10,119 nucleotides of DNA, taken from contig JAUVRF010000034.1 of NCBI GenBank assembly GCA_030597775.1, forward strand, positions 1 to 10,119, in the 5' to 3' direction. How positions within the stretch are numbered: position 1 is the first letter of the stretch; every line of letters starts with the position of its first letter. Positions 4,215 to 10,119 of the stretch are shown here, piece after piece. Origin of the DNA: Methanobacteriota archaeon (lineage in GTDB: Archaea > Thermoplasmatota > DTKX01 > GCA-020343715). Both the position numbers and the translations under genes were made by a program. The notes beneath the pieces are model-generated. The model was given only the letters and a program-made list of their open reading frames with translations, had not been told where the DNA came from and made no database searches.

Positions 4215-6218
4215 ATGGCAGACCTAGAGCCAGCCTGGGAGTATCGGACCGACGACAACGTTTGGGCGGCCTGTCTCTCCAACGACGGGCAGCTATTGGT
4301 GATCGGTTCATGGGATAGCTCGGCCTATGCCTTGGACAGGTCCGGGGAGGTGCTCTGGAAGCACAAGACCTCCGACTACGTCAAGGGCATCGGCATCTCC
4401 TCAGACGGTCAGCTCACGGTCGTGGGCTCGTACGACCGATACATCTACGCGATCAAGTCCTCGGGCAAGCTTGCATGGCGGTACAAGACCGAGAACTACG
4501 TGCGGGCCGTGGGCGTGAGCGCCGACGGCGAGTACGTGGCGGCGGGTTCCTGGAGGGGAACGGTCTATTTCCTCGACAAGCGGGGAAAGCTGTTGTGGAA
4601 GCAGCGCATCGGCTCGCCGATCATCGACCTTTCGGTCTCGGGTGACGGTGGCCTCGTGGTTGCCGGTTGCGAGGACGGTACGGTCCATGCCTACGACTCT
4701 GCGGGAGATGAGAGGTGGAACTACAAGTGCGGTGGCGTCGTCACGAACGTCACCACCTCCCTGTCGGGAAACAAGACGGCGGTGGCCTCCAAGGACACTC
4801 TCTTGGTGTACCTGGGAGCCCAGGGGGAACTCAAGTGGAAGTTCCACCTGGGTGGTAGCTCCAAGGGCCTGTATCTGATTCAGGACGACGAGATCGTCGT
4901 GGCCTTCACCGATAACAATTTCCTCCAATACGTGAACTCGGACGGCACCCTCATTTTCATGCGCCGCATCCCGGAGGAGATCTGGGAAGGGGCCGTGGCG
5001 AACGACGGCATCTCCGTTGCCGTTGCCACGAAGGACAATCGATCGATCTTCTTCGAGAACACCGAACTTGCTGGAGTCGTGCTGGAAACGACACAGCTCA
5101 CCCTCGAGAAGGTCATCTCAGACAACATCGACATCTCCAAGGCACAGGAGATGCACCGGAAGGCCGGCGACCTGCTCTCCGATGGGAAGCACGGCGACGC
5201 GGTACACCTGGCTCTCGAGGCCCAGACCCTCGCCCGGGAGATGCACTCTACCCACAAGGGCGACAGGGCCAAGTACCTCCTGGAGGAGGTGGACACCCTC
5301 ATCGCGGAGAACCCGAACCTTGACATGCGCAAGGCTATCCGATACCTCGACAAGGCTCGTCGCGGTCTCAACGAGGACAAGCTCGAGCGTGTGATCTTCT
5401 ACGGCGAGCAGGCGAAGGCGGCAGCCCAGGACGCCATCGAAAAGGAGACCCCCGCGGTGGAGGACGATCTGTTCAGGGCAAGCCTGGGTGAACCCATGGA
5501 CACCGATGAGTCTGCCGTGGACCGCATGCTTGGCATGGATGTACCCGAGGAGGAACCCGCTCCGGTCGAGGATGTGGAAGAGGGGGGACCAGACCTCGCG
5601 GACGAGCTGGCAGACGAGATCGGCGACACGGTCCCCGAGATGGGCGGCGGAGAGCCGGCGGTCGATGGAGTGGTAGAGGACGAGGGTCTCGAGACCCAGC
5701 TCGACGATGTCGGTGAGGACGAGGACATCGACATCGGCGAGGAGGACACCATCGAAGGTCTCGAAGAGCCTCCTGAGGAGACCGTCGACCTGGACACCGA
5801 GACCCCCGGCGAGCTCGCGGACGGACCTACCGAGGATGGGGACCGCGAGGTGGAGAGGGACGATGACGAGATAGATGAAGAAGGCCTCCAGGACGTTTGC
5901 CCAAACTGCGGCGAGGCAGCGGGGAACATGGAGGATGGCCAATGCAGGAGCTGCGTGAGCGACGAGGTCATGCAGTTCGCCGTTGCCGAAGCGAAGAAGG
6001 CGCACAAGGACGGCAACGACATATCAATGCTGGCCTCGGACCTCAAATCGGTCAAGGCAGCCCGACAGGCGAAGGAATATGATGATGTCATTGCCATCTC
6101 CGAGAACCTCATAACGAGCCTCGAGGAGATAACGGGAGAGAGCCTCCACGAGGAGATGGACCTTCGGAGATCAGGCAAGCGCAAGAAGAAGAAAAAGAAG
6201 AAGAGGCTGCTCGGCTAG
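4215..6218 (+). CDS. Seven-bladed beta-propeller protein with helical repeats, acidic linker and zinc ribbon
   Basis: This 667-residue protein has no signal peptide or membrane segment and is probably cytosolic. Residues 8-287 are seven consecutive 40-residue PQQ/WD40-like blades without a single insertion or deletion (8-47, 48-87 and so on), each typically starting W-x-Y/H-K-T and carrying SxDG near position 16, GS at 24-25 and Y-x-L-D near 31. Residues 288-410 are helical with repeat-like spacing. Residues 411-560 form a very acidic, probably disordered linker. A zinc ribbon follows (C562, C565, C577, C580), then another helical unit (583-640) resembling the first helical region, and a Lys/Arg tail (655-664). 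Propellers and ribbons usually mediate protein or nucleic-acid contacts, so a scaffold role is plausible but unproven. ATG 4215 follows GGGGAGG with only 3 bases between; GTG 4203 is an alternative adding four residues. The gene converges with mtnA. I do not recognise a named family. Confidence 0.9.
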   Translation: MADLEPAWEYRTDDNVWAACLSNDGQLLVIGSWDSSAYALDRSGEVLWKHKTSDYVKGIGISSDGQLTVVGSYDRYIYAIKSSGKLAWRYKTENYVRAVGVSADGEYVAAGSWRGTVYFLDKRGKLLWKQRIGSPIIDLSVSGDGGLVVAGCEDGTVHAYDSAGDERWNYKCGGVVTNVTTSLSGNKTAVASKDTLLVYLGAQGELKWKFHLGGSSKGLYLIQDDEIVVAFTDNNFLQYVNSDGTLIFMRRIPEEIWEGAVANDGISVAVATKDNRSIFFENTELAGVVLETTQLTLEKVISDNIDISKAQEMHRKAGDLLSDGKHGDAVHLALEAQTLAREMHSTHKGDRAKYLLEEVDTLIAENPNLDMRKAIRYLDKARRGLNEDKLERVIFYGEQAKAAAQDAIEKETPAVEDDLFRASLGEPMDTDESAVDRMLGMDVPEEEPAPVEDVEEGGPDLADELADEIGDTVPEMGGGEPAVDGVVEDEGLETQLDDVGEDEDIDIGEEDTIEGLEEPPEETVDLDTETPGELADGPTEDGDREVERDDDEIDEEGLQDVCPNCGEAAGNMEDGQCRSCVSDEVMQFAVAEAKKAHKDGNDISMLASDLKSVKAARQAKEYDDVIAISENLITSLEEITGESLHEEMDLRRSGKRKKKKKKKRLLG

Positions 6219-6279
6219 CCCTCGTGCGCTGGGGAACTTATGGTACCTACAACAGGAAGGACGAGCTTGAGCTCCTGGT

Positions 6280-7290
6280 CTAGTACATCCGTAGCTCGTC
6301 GGGATCGATCTCGTCAGGTGAGATGATACCCTTGTCGGTGATTATCCCGGTGACCAGGGAGGCCGGAGTGACATCGAAGGACGGGTTGAGGGCCTCGGCC
6401 CCCTCGGGTGCCAGGCGGTACTCTCCCACGAACAGCACCTCCTTGGGGTCACGTTCCTCTATGGGTATGTCCGCACCGCTCTTGAGATCGAAGTCGAAGG
6501 TGGAGGCCGGTGCGGCCACGTAGAAGGGTATCTCGTGGGTCTTTGCCAAGACGGCCTTCGTGTAGGTGCCGATCTTGTTGGCGAAATCGCCGTTCTCGCA
6601 GATCCTGTCCGCGCCAACGATGACCAGGTCCACCTCGCCCCGCGAGATGTAGTATCCGGCCGCGCTGTCGGCGATGATGGCGTGGGGTATCTCCTCGTTC
6701 GCCAGCTCCCATGCGGTCAGCCTCGTGCCCTGCAATCGGGGTCGTGTCTCGTCGACGAACCCGAAGAGCTCCTTGCCCGCCTCCGCCGCGGCGCGGATGG
6801 GTGCCAGGGCCGTACCGTGGTCGACCGTGGCCAGAGCCCCGGCGTTGCAATGGGTCAGCACGTTGCCACCGTCAGGGATCAGCTCGGCTCCCACCTCACC
6901 GATCGCCCGGCACTGCTCCACGATGGTGTCCACGTACTGGTTGGCGGCCATATCCGGGTCCATGCCTGCCTCTATCATCTCCGAAACGTTCCTGACGGCG
7001 AAGAAAAGGTCTCCGGCGGTGGGTCGGGTCTGGAGGATCTTGTTGGTTGCCTGGTCAAGAGGCTCAGCGTTGATGATGGAAATAGCCACCCCGTAGGCCG
7101 CGGCGGCCCCGATCGATGGAGCGCCGCGCACGACCATGTCCTTGATGGCGAAAGCTATCTCGTCGGAGGTCTCCGCCCTGAATATCTCGAAGGTGTGTGG
7201 GAGGGCCCGCTGGTCGATCATCTGGACGGACCCGTCATCTAACCAAACGGCCCTGAAATCCTCAACACCAGAAGGGGTCTTCACCCGCAC
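6280..7290 (-). CDS. mtnA: S-methyl-5-thioribose-1-phosphate isomerase (MtnA), aIF2B-like family
   Basis: MtnA converts 5-methylthioribose 1-phosphate to 5-methylthioribulose 1-phosphate in methionine salvage and related recycling of S-adenosylmethionine by-products. The 336-residue protein carries VRGAPSIGAAAAYG (54-67), THCNAGALAT (146-155) with the catalytic C148, DETRPRLQGTRLTAWEL (180-196), GADRICENGDFANKIGTY (226-243) with D228, and PFYVAAPASTFD (255-266) followed by IPIEERDP. These segments favour MtnA over archaeal ribose-1,5-bisphosphate isomerase, a close relative with some overlap in substrate. Length is slightly shorter than the B. subtilis enzyme (about 350). The start is GTG 7290 or GTG 7284; the second has GAGGG at better spacing and loses only two residues. 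A TATA box lies about 39 bases upstream. It follows the flavodoxin on the same strand after 121 bases. Confidence 0.93.
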   Translation of the reverse strand: MRVKTPSGVEDFRAVWLDDGSVQMIDQRALPHTFEIFRAETSDEIAFAIKDMVVRGAPSIGAAAAYGVAISIINAEPLDQATNKILQTRPTAGDLFFAVRNVSEMIEAGMDPDMAANQYVDTIVEQCRAIGEVGAELIPDGGNVLTHCNAGALATVDHGTALAPIRAAAEAGKELFGFVDETRPRLQGTRLTAWELANEEIPHAIIADSAAGYYISRGEVDLVIVGADRICENGDFANKIGTYTKAVLAKTHEIPFYVAAPASTFDFDLKSGADIPIEERDPKEVLFVGEYRLAPEGAEALNPSFDVTPASLVTGIITDKGIISPDEIDPDELRMY

Positions 7291-7323
7291 CCTCGGTTCA
7301 CCGCCCTTGAAATGGGTCCCAGT

Positions 7324-7333
7324 GATTATAAGG
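7324..7333 (-). promoter_or_regulatory. TATA box for mtnA
   Basis: The minus strand reads CCTTATAATC, with transcription expected near 7303 and a leader of about 12-20 bases before the GTG starts. This suggests that mtnA has its own promoter even though the flavodoxin gene lies just upstream on the same strand. Confidence 0.55.
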
Positions 7334-7411
7334 GTTTCCGCGGTGGCCCCCCAGTATCTGGAGGTCCAAATGCATCATGTGAGGGTCCCCTCCCCTCAAA
7401 GGACAGCGGGA

Positions 7412-7915
7412 TCACGGACGGGGTAGAAGGACAATGGACGTGTCGACCACGGAGGCTGCGACCCTTGCAAGGCCATCTCCGCCGTCCTTTCGGGTCCTCC
7501 ATACATGGTACTCCATCGGTCTGCCACCGGTGGTCCGGACCATCTCCCGAAGGTCGCTCTCTGCCTTGCGATCGCCGTAGGCACAGGTGGCGAATAGCAC
7601 AACTGGTAGCCCCTTCAGGTCCCCTACGCGTTCCAGCAGGCTGCGCATGTAAGGGCCAGGACTACCTCCCCAAACGGGGGTGCCCAGGACCAACAGGTTG
7701 ACCCCCTCCAGGTCCATCTCGCACTCCTTGATCGGTTCCTTGGAGTGGGTCAAGCTCCGGGCGCCAACGGTGAGCAGGCCCAGCTCCCTCTCGGCCTCGA
7801 GCTCTATGCAGTCCACTAGAACGGTCTCGGCCTCGAGGAGCCTGCATATCTCAAGACCGAGGGCCCTGGTATGACCCGACCTTGAATAGAAAGCGACGAT
7901 GGCCCGGTTGCTCAC
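7412..7915 (-). CDS. Flavodoxin-family protein
   Basis: This 167-residue protein has the flavodoxin fold and probably carries FMN as a cytosolic electron carrier or quinone/flavin-type reductase. AIVAFYSRSGHTRALG (5-20) is the first strand and FMN phosphate loop, LLVLGTPVWGGSPGPYM (74-90) the second FMN-contact loop, and VVLFATCAYGD (105-115) the third. Such sequences are common in methanogens and other anaerobic archaea, but the partner cannot be read from the sequence. The start is GTG 7915 with little ribosome binding site. A TATA-like GATTTATC centred about 29 bases upstream would place transcription almost on the start, so the mRNA is probably leaderless. The gene is divergent from the aminotransferase and upstream of mtnA, which has its own TATA box. 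Confidence 0.88.
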   Translation of the reverse strand: MSNRAIVAFYSRSGHTRALGLEICRLLEAETVLVDCIELEAERELGLLTVGARSLTHSKEPIKECEMDLEGVNLLVLGTPVWGGSPGPYMRSLLERVGDLKGLPVVLFATCAYGDRKAESDLREMVRTTGGRPMEYHVWRTRKDGGDGLARVAASVVDTSIVLLPRP

Positions 7916-7940
7916 GGCTCACATCCAATGCTCACAAAAA

Positions 7941-7948
7941 GATAAATC
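7941..7948 (-). promoter_or_regulatory. TATA box for the flavodoxin gene
   Basis: The minus strand reads GATTTATC followed by a T-run. It lies 26-33 bases from GTG 7915, so the transcript would start at or within a few bases of the start codon. Confidence 0.5.
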
Positions 7949-8003
7949 TTGTGCTCTCACCCTCGGTCCCGAGAAAGTCCGTTTTTCGGTTGAACGAACA
8001 AAA

Positions 8004-8011
8004 TCTATATC
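8004..8011 (+). promoter_or_regulatory. TATA box for the aminotransferase gene
   Basis: TCTATATC in the AT-rich stretch 7998-8012 predicts transcription near 8033 and a leader of about 40 bases before ATG 8076. Just upstream, TTCG-GTTGAA-CGAA (7985-7998) is an imperfect inverted repeat that could be a regulator site between the divergent promoters; this is tentative. Confidence 0.5.
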
Positions 8012-8075
8012 TGTCAGGAGCTGGATTCGGGCCGCACCAAGGCCTCAATTCACATGGGGTCGAGGGGGCAACCGC

Positions 8076-9236
8076 ATGGACTACCTAGCAGATCGTATGG
8101 GACCCCTGGGAACCGAGAGCGCGTTCGAGGTTCTGGCACAGGCAAAAGGACTGGAGAAGCAGGGCAAGAGGATATTGCACTTCGAGATCGGCGAACCAGA
8201 TTTCGATACTCCCGCCCCGGTAATAGAGGCGGCCAAGCAGGCTCTTGACGACGGCTGGACCCATTACGTCCCGGCCGCTGGCATAGACATGCTCAAGGAG
8301 GCCATCCAGGAGTACATCGAAAGGGACCGAGGCTTCCGGCCCGAAAGCGAGCAGATCGTGGTCACCCCCGGCGCCAAGCCGATCATCTTCAACACGGTCA
8401 TGGCCCTGGTCAACCCCGGGGACGAGGTCATCCTGCAGGACCCCGGCTTCCCGATCTACGGATCGCTGGTCGACTTCGTGGGTGGCACCATCAAGGCGGT
8501 GGAGCTCAAGGAGGAGAACGAGTTCCGCATGACCCCCGACGAGGTCAACGAGCAGATCTCCCCCAAGACCAAGCTTATCATACTGAACTCGCCCCAGAAC
8601 CCGACCGGCGGCGTGCTCACCAAAGCGGACATCGAGGGCATCGCCGACATCTGCGAGGACAACAACGTCCACCTCCTCACCGACGAGGTGTACAGCCAGA
8701 TCCTGTACGACATGAAGCACTACAGCCCCGCGGTCCGGGACCAGTGCAACGAGCGCACCATCCTCCTCGAGGGCTTCTCGAAGACCTACGCGATGACCGG
8801 ATGGCGCATGGGATACGGCGTGATGCCCAAGGAGCTGGCAAAGCGGTTCACCCAGCTCAACATCAACACCATCTCCTGCACCTCCGCCTTCTCCCAGGTG
8901 GCCTGCGCCACCGCGCTCAGGATGGACCAGTCAGGTGTGACCGACATGGTTGCCAAGTTCCGGGAGCGCCGGGACGTCATCGTGAACATGCTCAACGACG
9001 TTAACGGCTTCACCTGCCTCAAGCCGGAGGGCGCCTTCTACGTCTATCCGAACATCTCGGGCACGGGCATGATCTCGTCCGATGTCAAGGAGGTGCTCAT
9101 GAACCAGGTCGGCATCGCCGCGCTTCCGGGCACCGCCTTCGGCTACACCGGCACCAAGCACATGCGGTTCTCATACGCCACCGGCGTGGAGACCATCCGC
9201 GAAGGCATGGAGATGATCCAGAAGCACTTCAACTGA
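8076..9236 (+). CDS. Class I/II pyridoxal-phosphate aminotransferase, AspC-like
   Basis: This 386-residue fold-type I aminotransferase is probably cytosolic and transfers amino groups between an amino acid and a 2-oxo acid. Key residues are visible: FEIGEPDFDTP (36-46), the TPGAK turn (97-101), NSPQNPTGG (171-179) with N175, LTDEVY (201-206) with D203 and Y206 contacting the cofactor, GFSKTYAMTGWRMGYG (233-248) with the PLP lysine K236 and phosphate-binding R244, and R364 in HMRFSYATG for the substrate carboxylate. Length matches the family. ATG 8076 is chosen because GAGGGGG lies 8 bases upstream and the conserved N-terminus begins there; the frame is open further upstream but those residues are not family-like. 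Substrate cannot be assigned: aspartate, aromatic, alanine, or the 4-methylthio-2-oxobutyrate step of methionine salvage are all possible, the last hinted at by nearby mtnA. Confidence 0.95.
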   Translation: MDYLADRMGPLGTESAFEVLAQAKGLEKQGKRILHFEIGEPDFDTPAPVIEAAKQALDDGWTHYVPAAGIDMLKEAIQEYIERDRGFRPESEQIVVTPGAKPIIFNTVMALVNPGDEVILQDPGFPIYGSLVDFVGGTIKAVELKEENEFRMTPDEVNEQISPKTKLIILNSPQNPTGGVLTKADIEGIADICEDNNVHLLTDEVYSQILYDMKHYSPAVRDQCNERTILLEGFSKTYAMTGWRMGYGVMPKELAKRFTQLNINTISCTSAFSQVACATALRMDQSGVTDMVAKFRERRDVIVNMLNDVNGFTCLKPEGAFYVYPNISGTGMISSDVKEVLMNQVGIAALPGTAFGYTGTKHMRFSYATGVETIREGMEMIQKHFN

Positions 9237-9241
9237 GGCCC

Positions 9242-9254
9242 CTCTCTCTCTCTC
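9242..9254 (+). repeat. CT dinucleotide run after the aminotransferase stop
   Basis: Six CT units and a final C lie between the convergent stops at 9236 and 9266. A 4-bp CTCT-CGA-AGAG hairpin overlaps its end. The pyrimidine run might help end the aminotransferase transcript, but it is not a canonical U-tract. Confidence 0.4.
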
Positions 9255-9265
9255 GAAGAGTGGTC

Positions 9266-9853
9266 TCAGGCCCCCTCTCCAAGGAGCTGCAGCACCGATG
9301 CCGGGTCGCCCTGGGGTGGCACCACCAGGATCGTTCCCACATGCTCGAACGTGGCCGCGGCCGGACCGAGAACCCTCTCCCGACCACTCCCCTTCACCGC
9401 CTCGGCCACGGCGAAGGCCTCGTCGAAGCTTCCCCGGGGAGATCTGCGGACAGAGCGGACGTTCCCCATCGCGAGACCGGGAAGGATGGCCACCCCCTCG
9501 GCCCCGGGGAATACCTTGAGCATCAACCAGATGATGGGCGTGCACCCCGGCGCGTCACGTTTCCCGATGACCATGGCCACGTGCCTTACCGGGTCGTACT
9601 CGACCACCTCGGCGAAGTCCTCCAACTCGGAGAGGACAAGATCGGCTCCCTCGACGGTGGTCACGAAATGGGCCATCTGCCGTAGGGCCAGGGTCCCGCC
9701 GGTGAGCTGATCGGAGGAGAGGCTGTCCTTCAGCGCGGCCGCCCATCCCCTGATCTGGGGGACCGCGTTGGACCGGACCAGCTCATTAGAGACCCTGATG
9801 GTGGAGACCCAGGCGCCTCCAGGTCCGGTTCGGGTTCCATCCTCCGTCATCAT
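9266..9853 (-). CDS. Class II aldolase/adducin-like protein apparently lacking metal ligands
   Basis: The 195-residue product shows the order of elements of class II aldolase/adducin domains: GGTLALRQMAHFVTT (52-66) where family members read GNISVR...FLIT, SELEDFAEVVEYDPVR (75-90) where they have L-x-x-D-D followed by V-x-Y-D, a V-x-x-V-x-G-K-R strand (92-99), a PIIWLMLKVFPGAEGVAIL segment (106-124) in place of S-E-T-x-x-H-x-x-I-Y-x-x-x-P-x-x-x-A-V-V-H, and a GSFDEAFAVAEAV helix (141-153). The metal-binding HxH after the IL strand is absent (PGLAM), as is the first active-site His; only EHVG (170-173) may correspond to the third His region. It is therefore probably not a working aldolase, if the match holds. 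ATG 9853 or 9850 begins the plausible protein; there is no good ribosome binding site, and a TATA-like element about 28 bases upstream suggests a leaderless mRNA. An earlier start at 10096 would overlap the divergent gene. Confidence 0.6.
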   Translation of the reverse strand: MMTEDGTRTGPGGAWVSTIRVSNELVRSNAVPQIRGWAAALKDSLSSDQLTGGTLALRQMAHFVTTVEGADLVLSELEDFAEVVEYDPVRHVAMVIGKRDAPGCTPIIWLMLKVFPGAEGVAILPGLAMGNVRSVRRSPRGSFDEAFAVAEAVKGSGRERVLGPAAATFEHVGTILVVPPQGDPASVLQLLGEGA

Positions 9854-9874
9854 GGCGGGCAGCGGGCTCCGGGG

Positions 9875-9888
9875 CGAAAAGCCTTTCG
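9875..9888. promoter_or_regulatory. Palindromic promoter element upstream of the aldolase-like gene
   Basis: CGAAA-AGCC-TTTCG is a perfect 5-bp inverted repeat. On the minus strand it contains GGCTTTTCG, a weak TATA-like sequence about 28 bases before ATG 9853. It may be the core promoter, a regulator site overlapping it, or coincidence. Confidence 0.3.
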
Positions 9889-9920
9889 GAGACAGGGGCG
9901 ATACATGCCTGGTGGAGGGC

Positions 9921-9930
9921 AAACCTTTTT
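9921..9930 (+). promoter_or_regulatory. Possible TATA element for the methyltransferase gene
   Basis: AAACCTTTTT is the only AT-rich segment upstream of GTG 9955 and lies about 28 bases before it, consistent with a leaderless transcript. It is a poor match to the TATA consensus. Confidence 0.3.
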
Positions 9931-9954
9931 GTCGCCCCGTACGTACCCGACCTC

Positions 9955-10119
9955 GTGGTCCACAGGGCGATCTCGGTTCATCAGAGGGACGGCGAGCCCG
10001 CGCGTCGCAGACTGGTCCGGGAGGGATGGCTGGACATCTCCCTGAGGCCCAAGACCCAAGGTGACCGATTGTACCTACCCGTGCATTCGAACACACCCGA
10101 GGACCTGGACATAGAAGTG
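9955..10119 (+). CDS. Trm5/Taw2-like tRNA methyltransferase, N-terminal fragment (runs off the window)
   Basis: The last 55 codons of the window read VVHRAISVHQRDGEPARRRL and then VREGWLDISLRPKTQGDRLY-LPVHSNTPEDLDIEV, with no stop before the window ends. This matches the start of archaeal Trm5/Taw2-type proteins: a basic helix of the form K/R-x-x-A-E-x-x-R-R-x-L-x-x-x-G-x-L-D, a short strand, then Y-L/F-P-V. In that family this N-terminal part helps hold the tRNA, and the SAM-binding Rossmann domain lies further on, beyond this window. Members make m1G37 (Trm5) or transfer the aminocarboxypropyl group in wyosine synthesis (Taw2); the fragment cannot separate them. GTG 9955 is the first start codon in this frame, with no ribosome binding site, so a leaderless mRNA is likely. 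It is divergent from the aldolase-like gene. Confidence 0.6.
   Translation, partial: MVHRAISVHQRDGEPARRRLVREGWLDISLRPKTQGDRLYLPVHSNTPEDLDIEV

Noticed and set aside
5399..6184. Long Ser-rich minus-strand ORF opposite the propeller gene
   Set aside because: It mirrors the acidic GAC/GAG codons of the plus-strand linker; low complexity and antisense to a well-supported gene.
9854..10096. N-terminal extension of the aldolase-like protein to 10096
   Set aside because: The extra 81 residues are Pro/Arg-rich shadow sequence opposite the methyltransferase start and contain its promoter.

Overview
The window looks like part of a GC-rich euryarchaeal genome, most likely Thermoplasmatota and possibly a Methanomassiliicoccales-like lineage. 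Archaeal markers are D-aminoacyl-tRNA deacylase of the DtdA type, KptA with an N-terminal zinc knuckle, an RHH-FtsZ gene pair, and a Trm5/Taw2-like methyltransferase start. Intergenic regions carry AT-rich TATA elements about 25-40 bases upstream of starts, several giving very short or no leaders. The exact lineage is an inference. I see no mobile element, CRISPR array, tRNA or rRNA.

Layout. Bases 1-240 are a very GC-rich, hairpin-dense stretch without a convincing gene. A promoter with repeated CATAC/GTATG half-sites then leads into a ribbon-helix-helix (RHH) regulator (415-801, +), followed by a divergent FtsZ (944-2011, +). This resembles the cdrS-ftsZ2 cell-division pair of haloarchaea. 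Next come two tRNA/RNA-directed enzymes on the same strand, dtdA (2179-3015) and kptA (3107-3856). A 32-codon ORF on the minus strand (3933-4031) has its own TATA box. It sits back to back with a large cytosolic protein (4215-6218, +) built of seven exact 40-residue beta-propeller blades, helical repeats, a long acidic linker, a zinc ribbon and a poly-lysine tail.

The right-hand part holds mtnA (6280-7290, -) and a flavodoxin (7412-7915, -), divergent from a class I aminotransferase (8076-9236, +). Converging on the aminotransferase is a protein resembling the class II aldolase/adducin fold but apparently lacking its metal-binding histidines (9266-9853, -). The window ends in the first 55 codons of a probable Trm5/Taw2-type tRNA methyltransferase (9955 onward, +).

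Themes: cell-division control (RHH + FtsZ), tRNA quality and maturation (DtdA, KptA, Trm5/Taw2-like), and a loose group reminiscent of methionine salvage (MtnA, an aminotransferase, and an aldolase-fold protein). The points most worth a second look are the FtsZ with altered T3 and T7 loops, the small ORF, the multi-domain propeller protein, the possible pseudo-aldolase, and the hairpin touching the ftsZ ribosome binding site.
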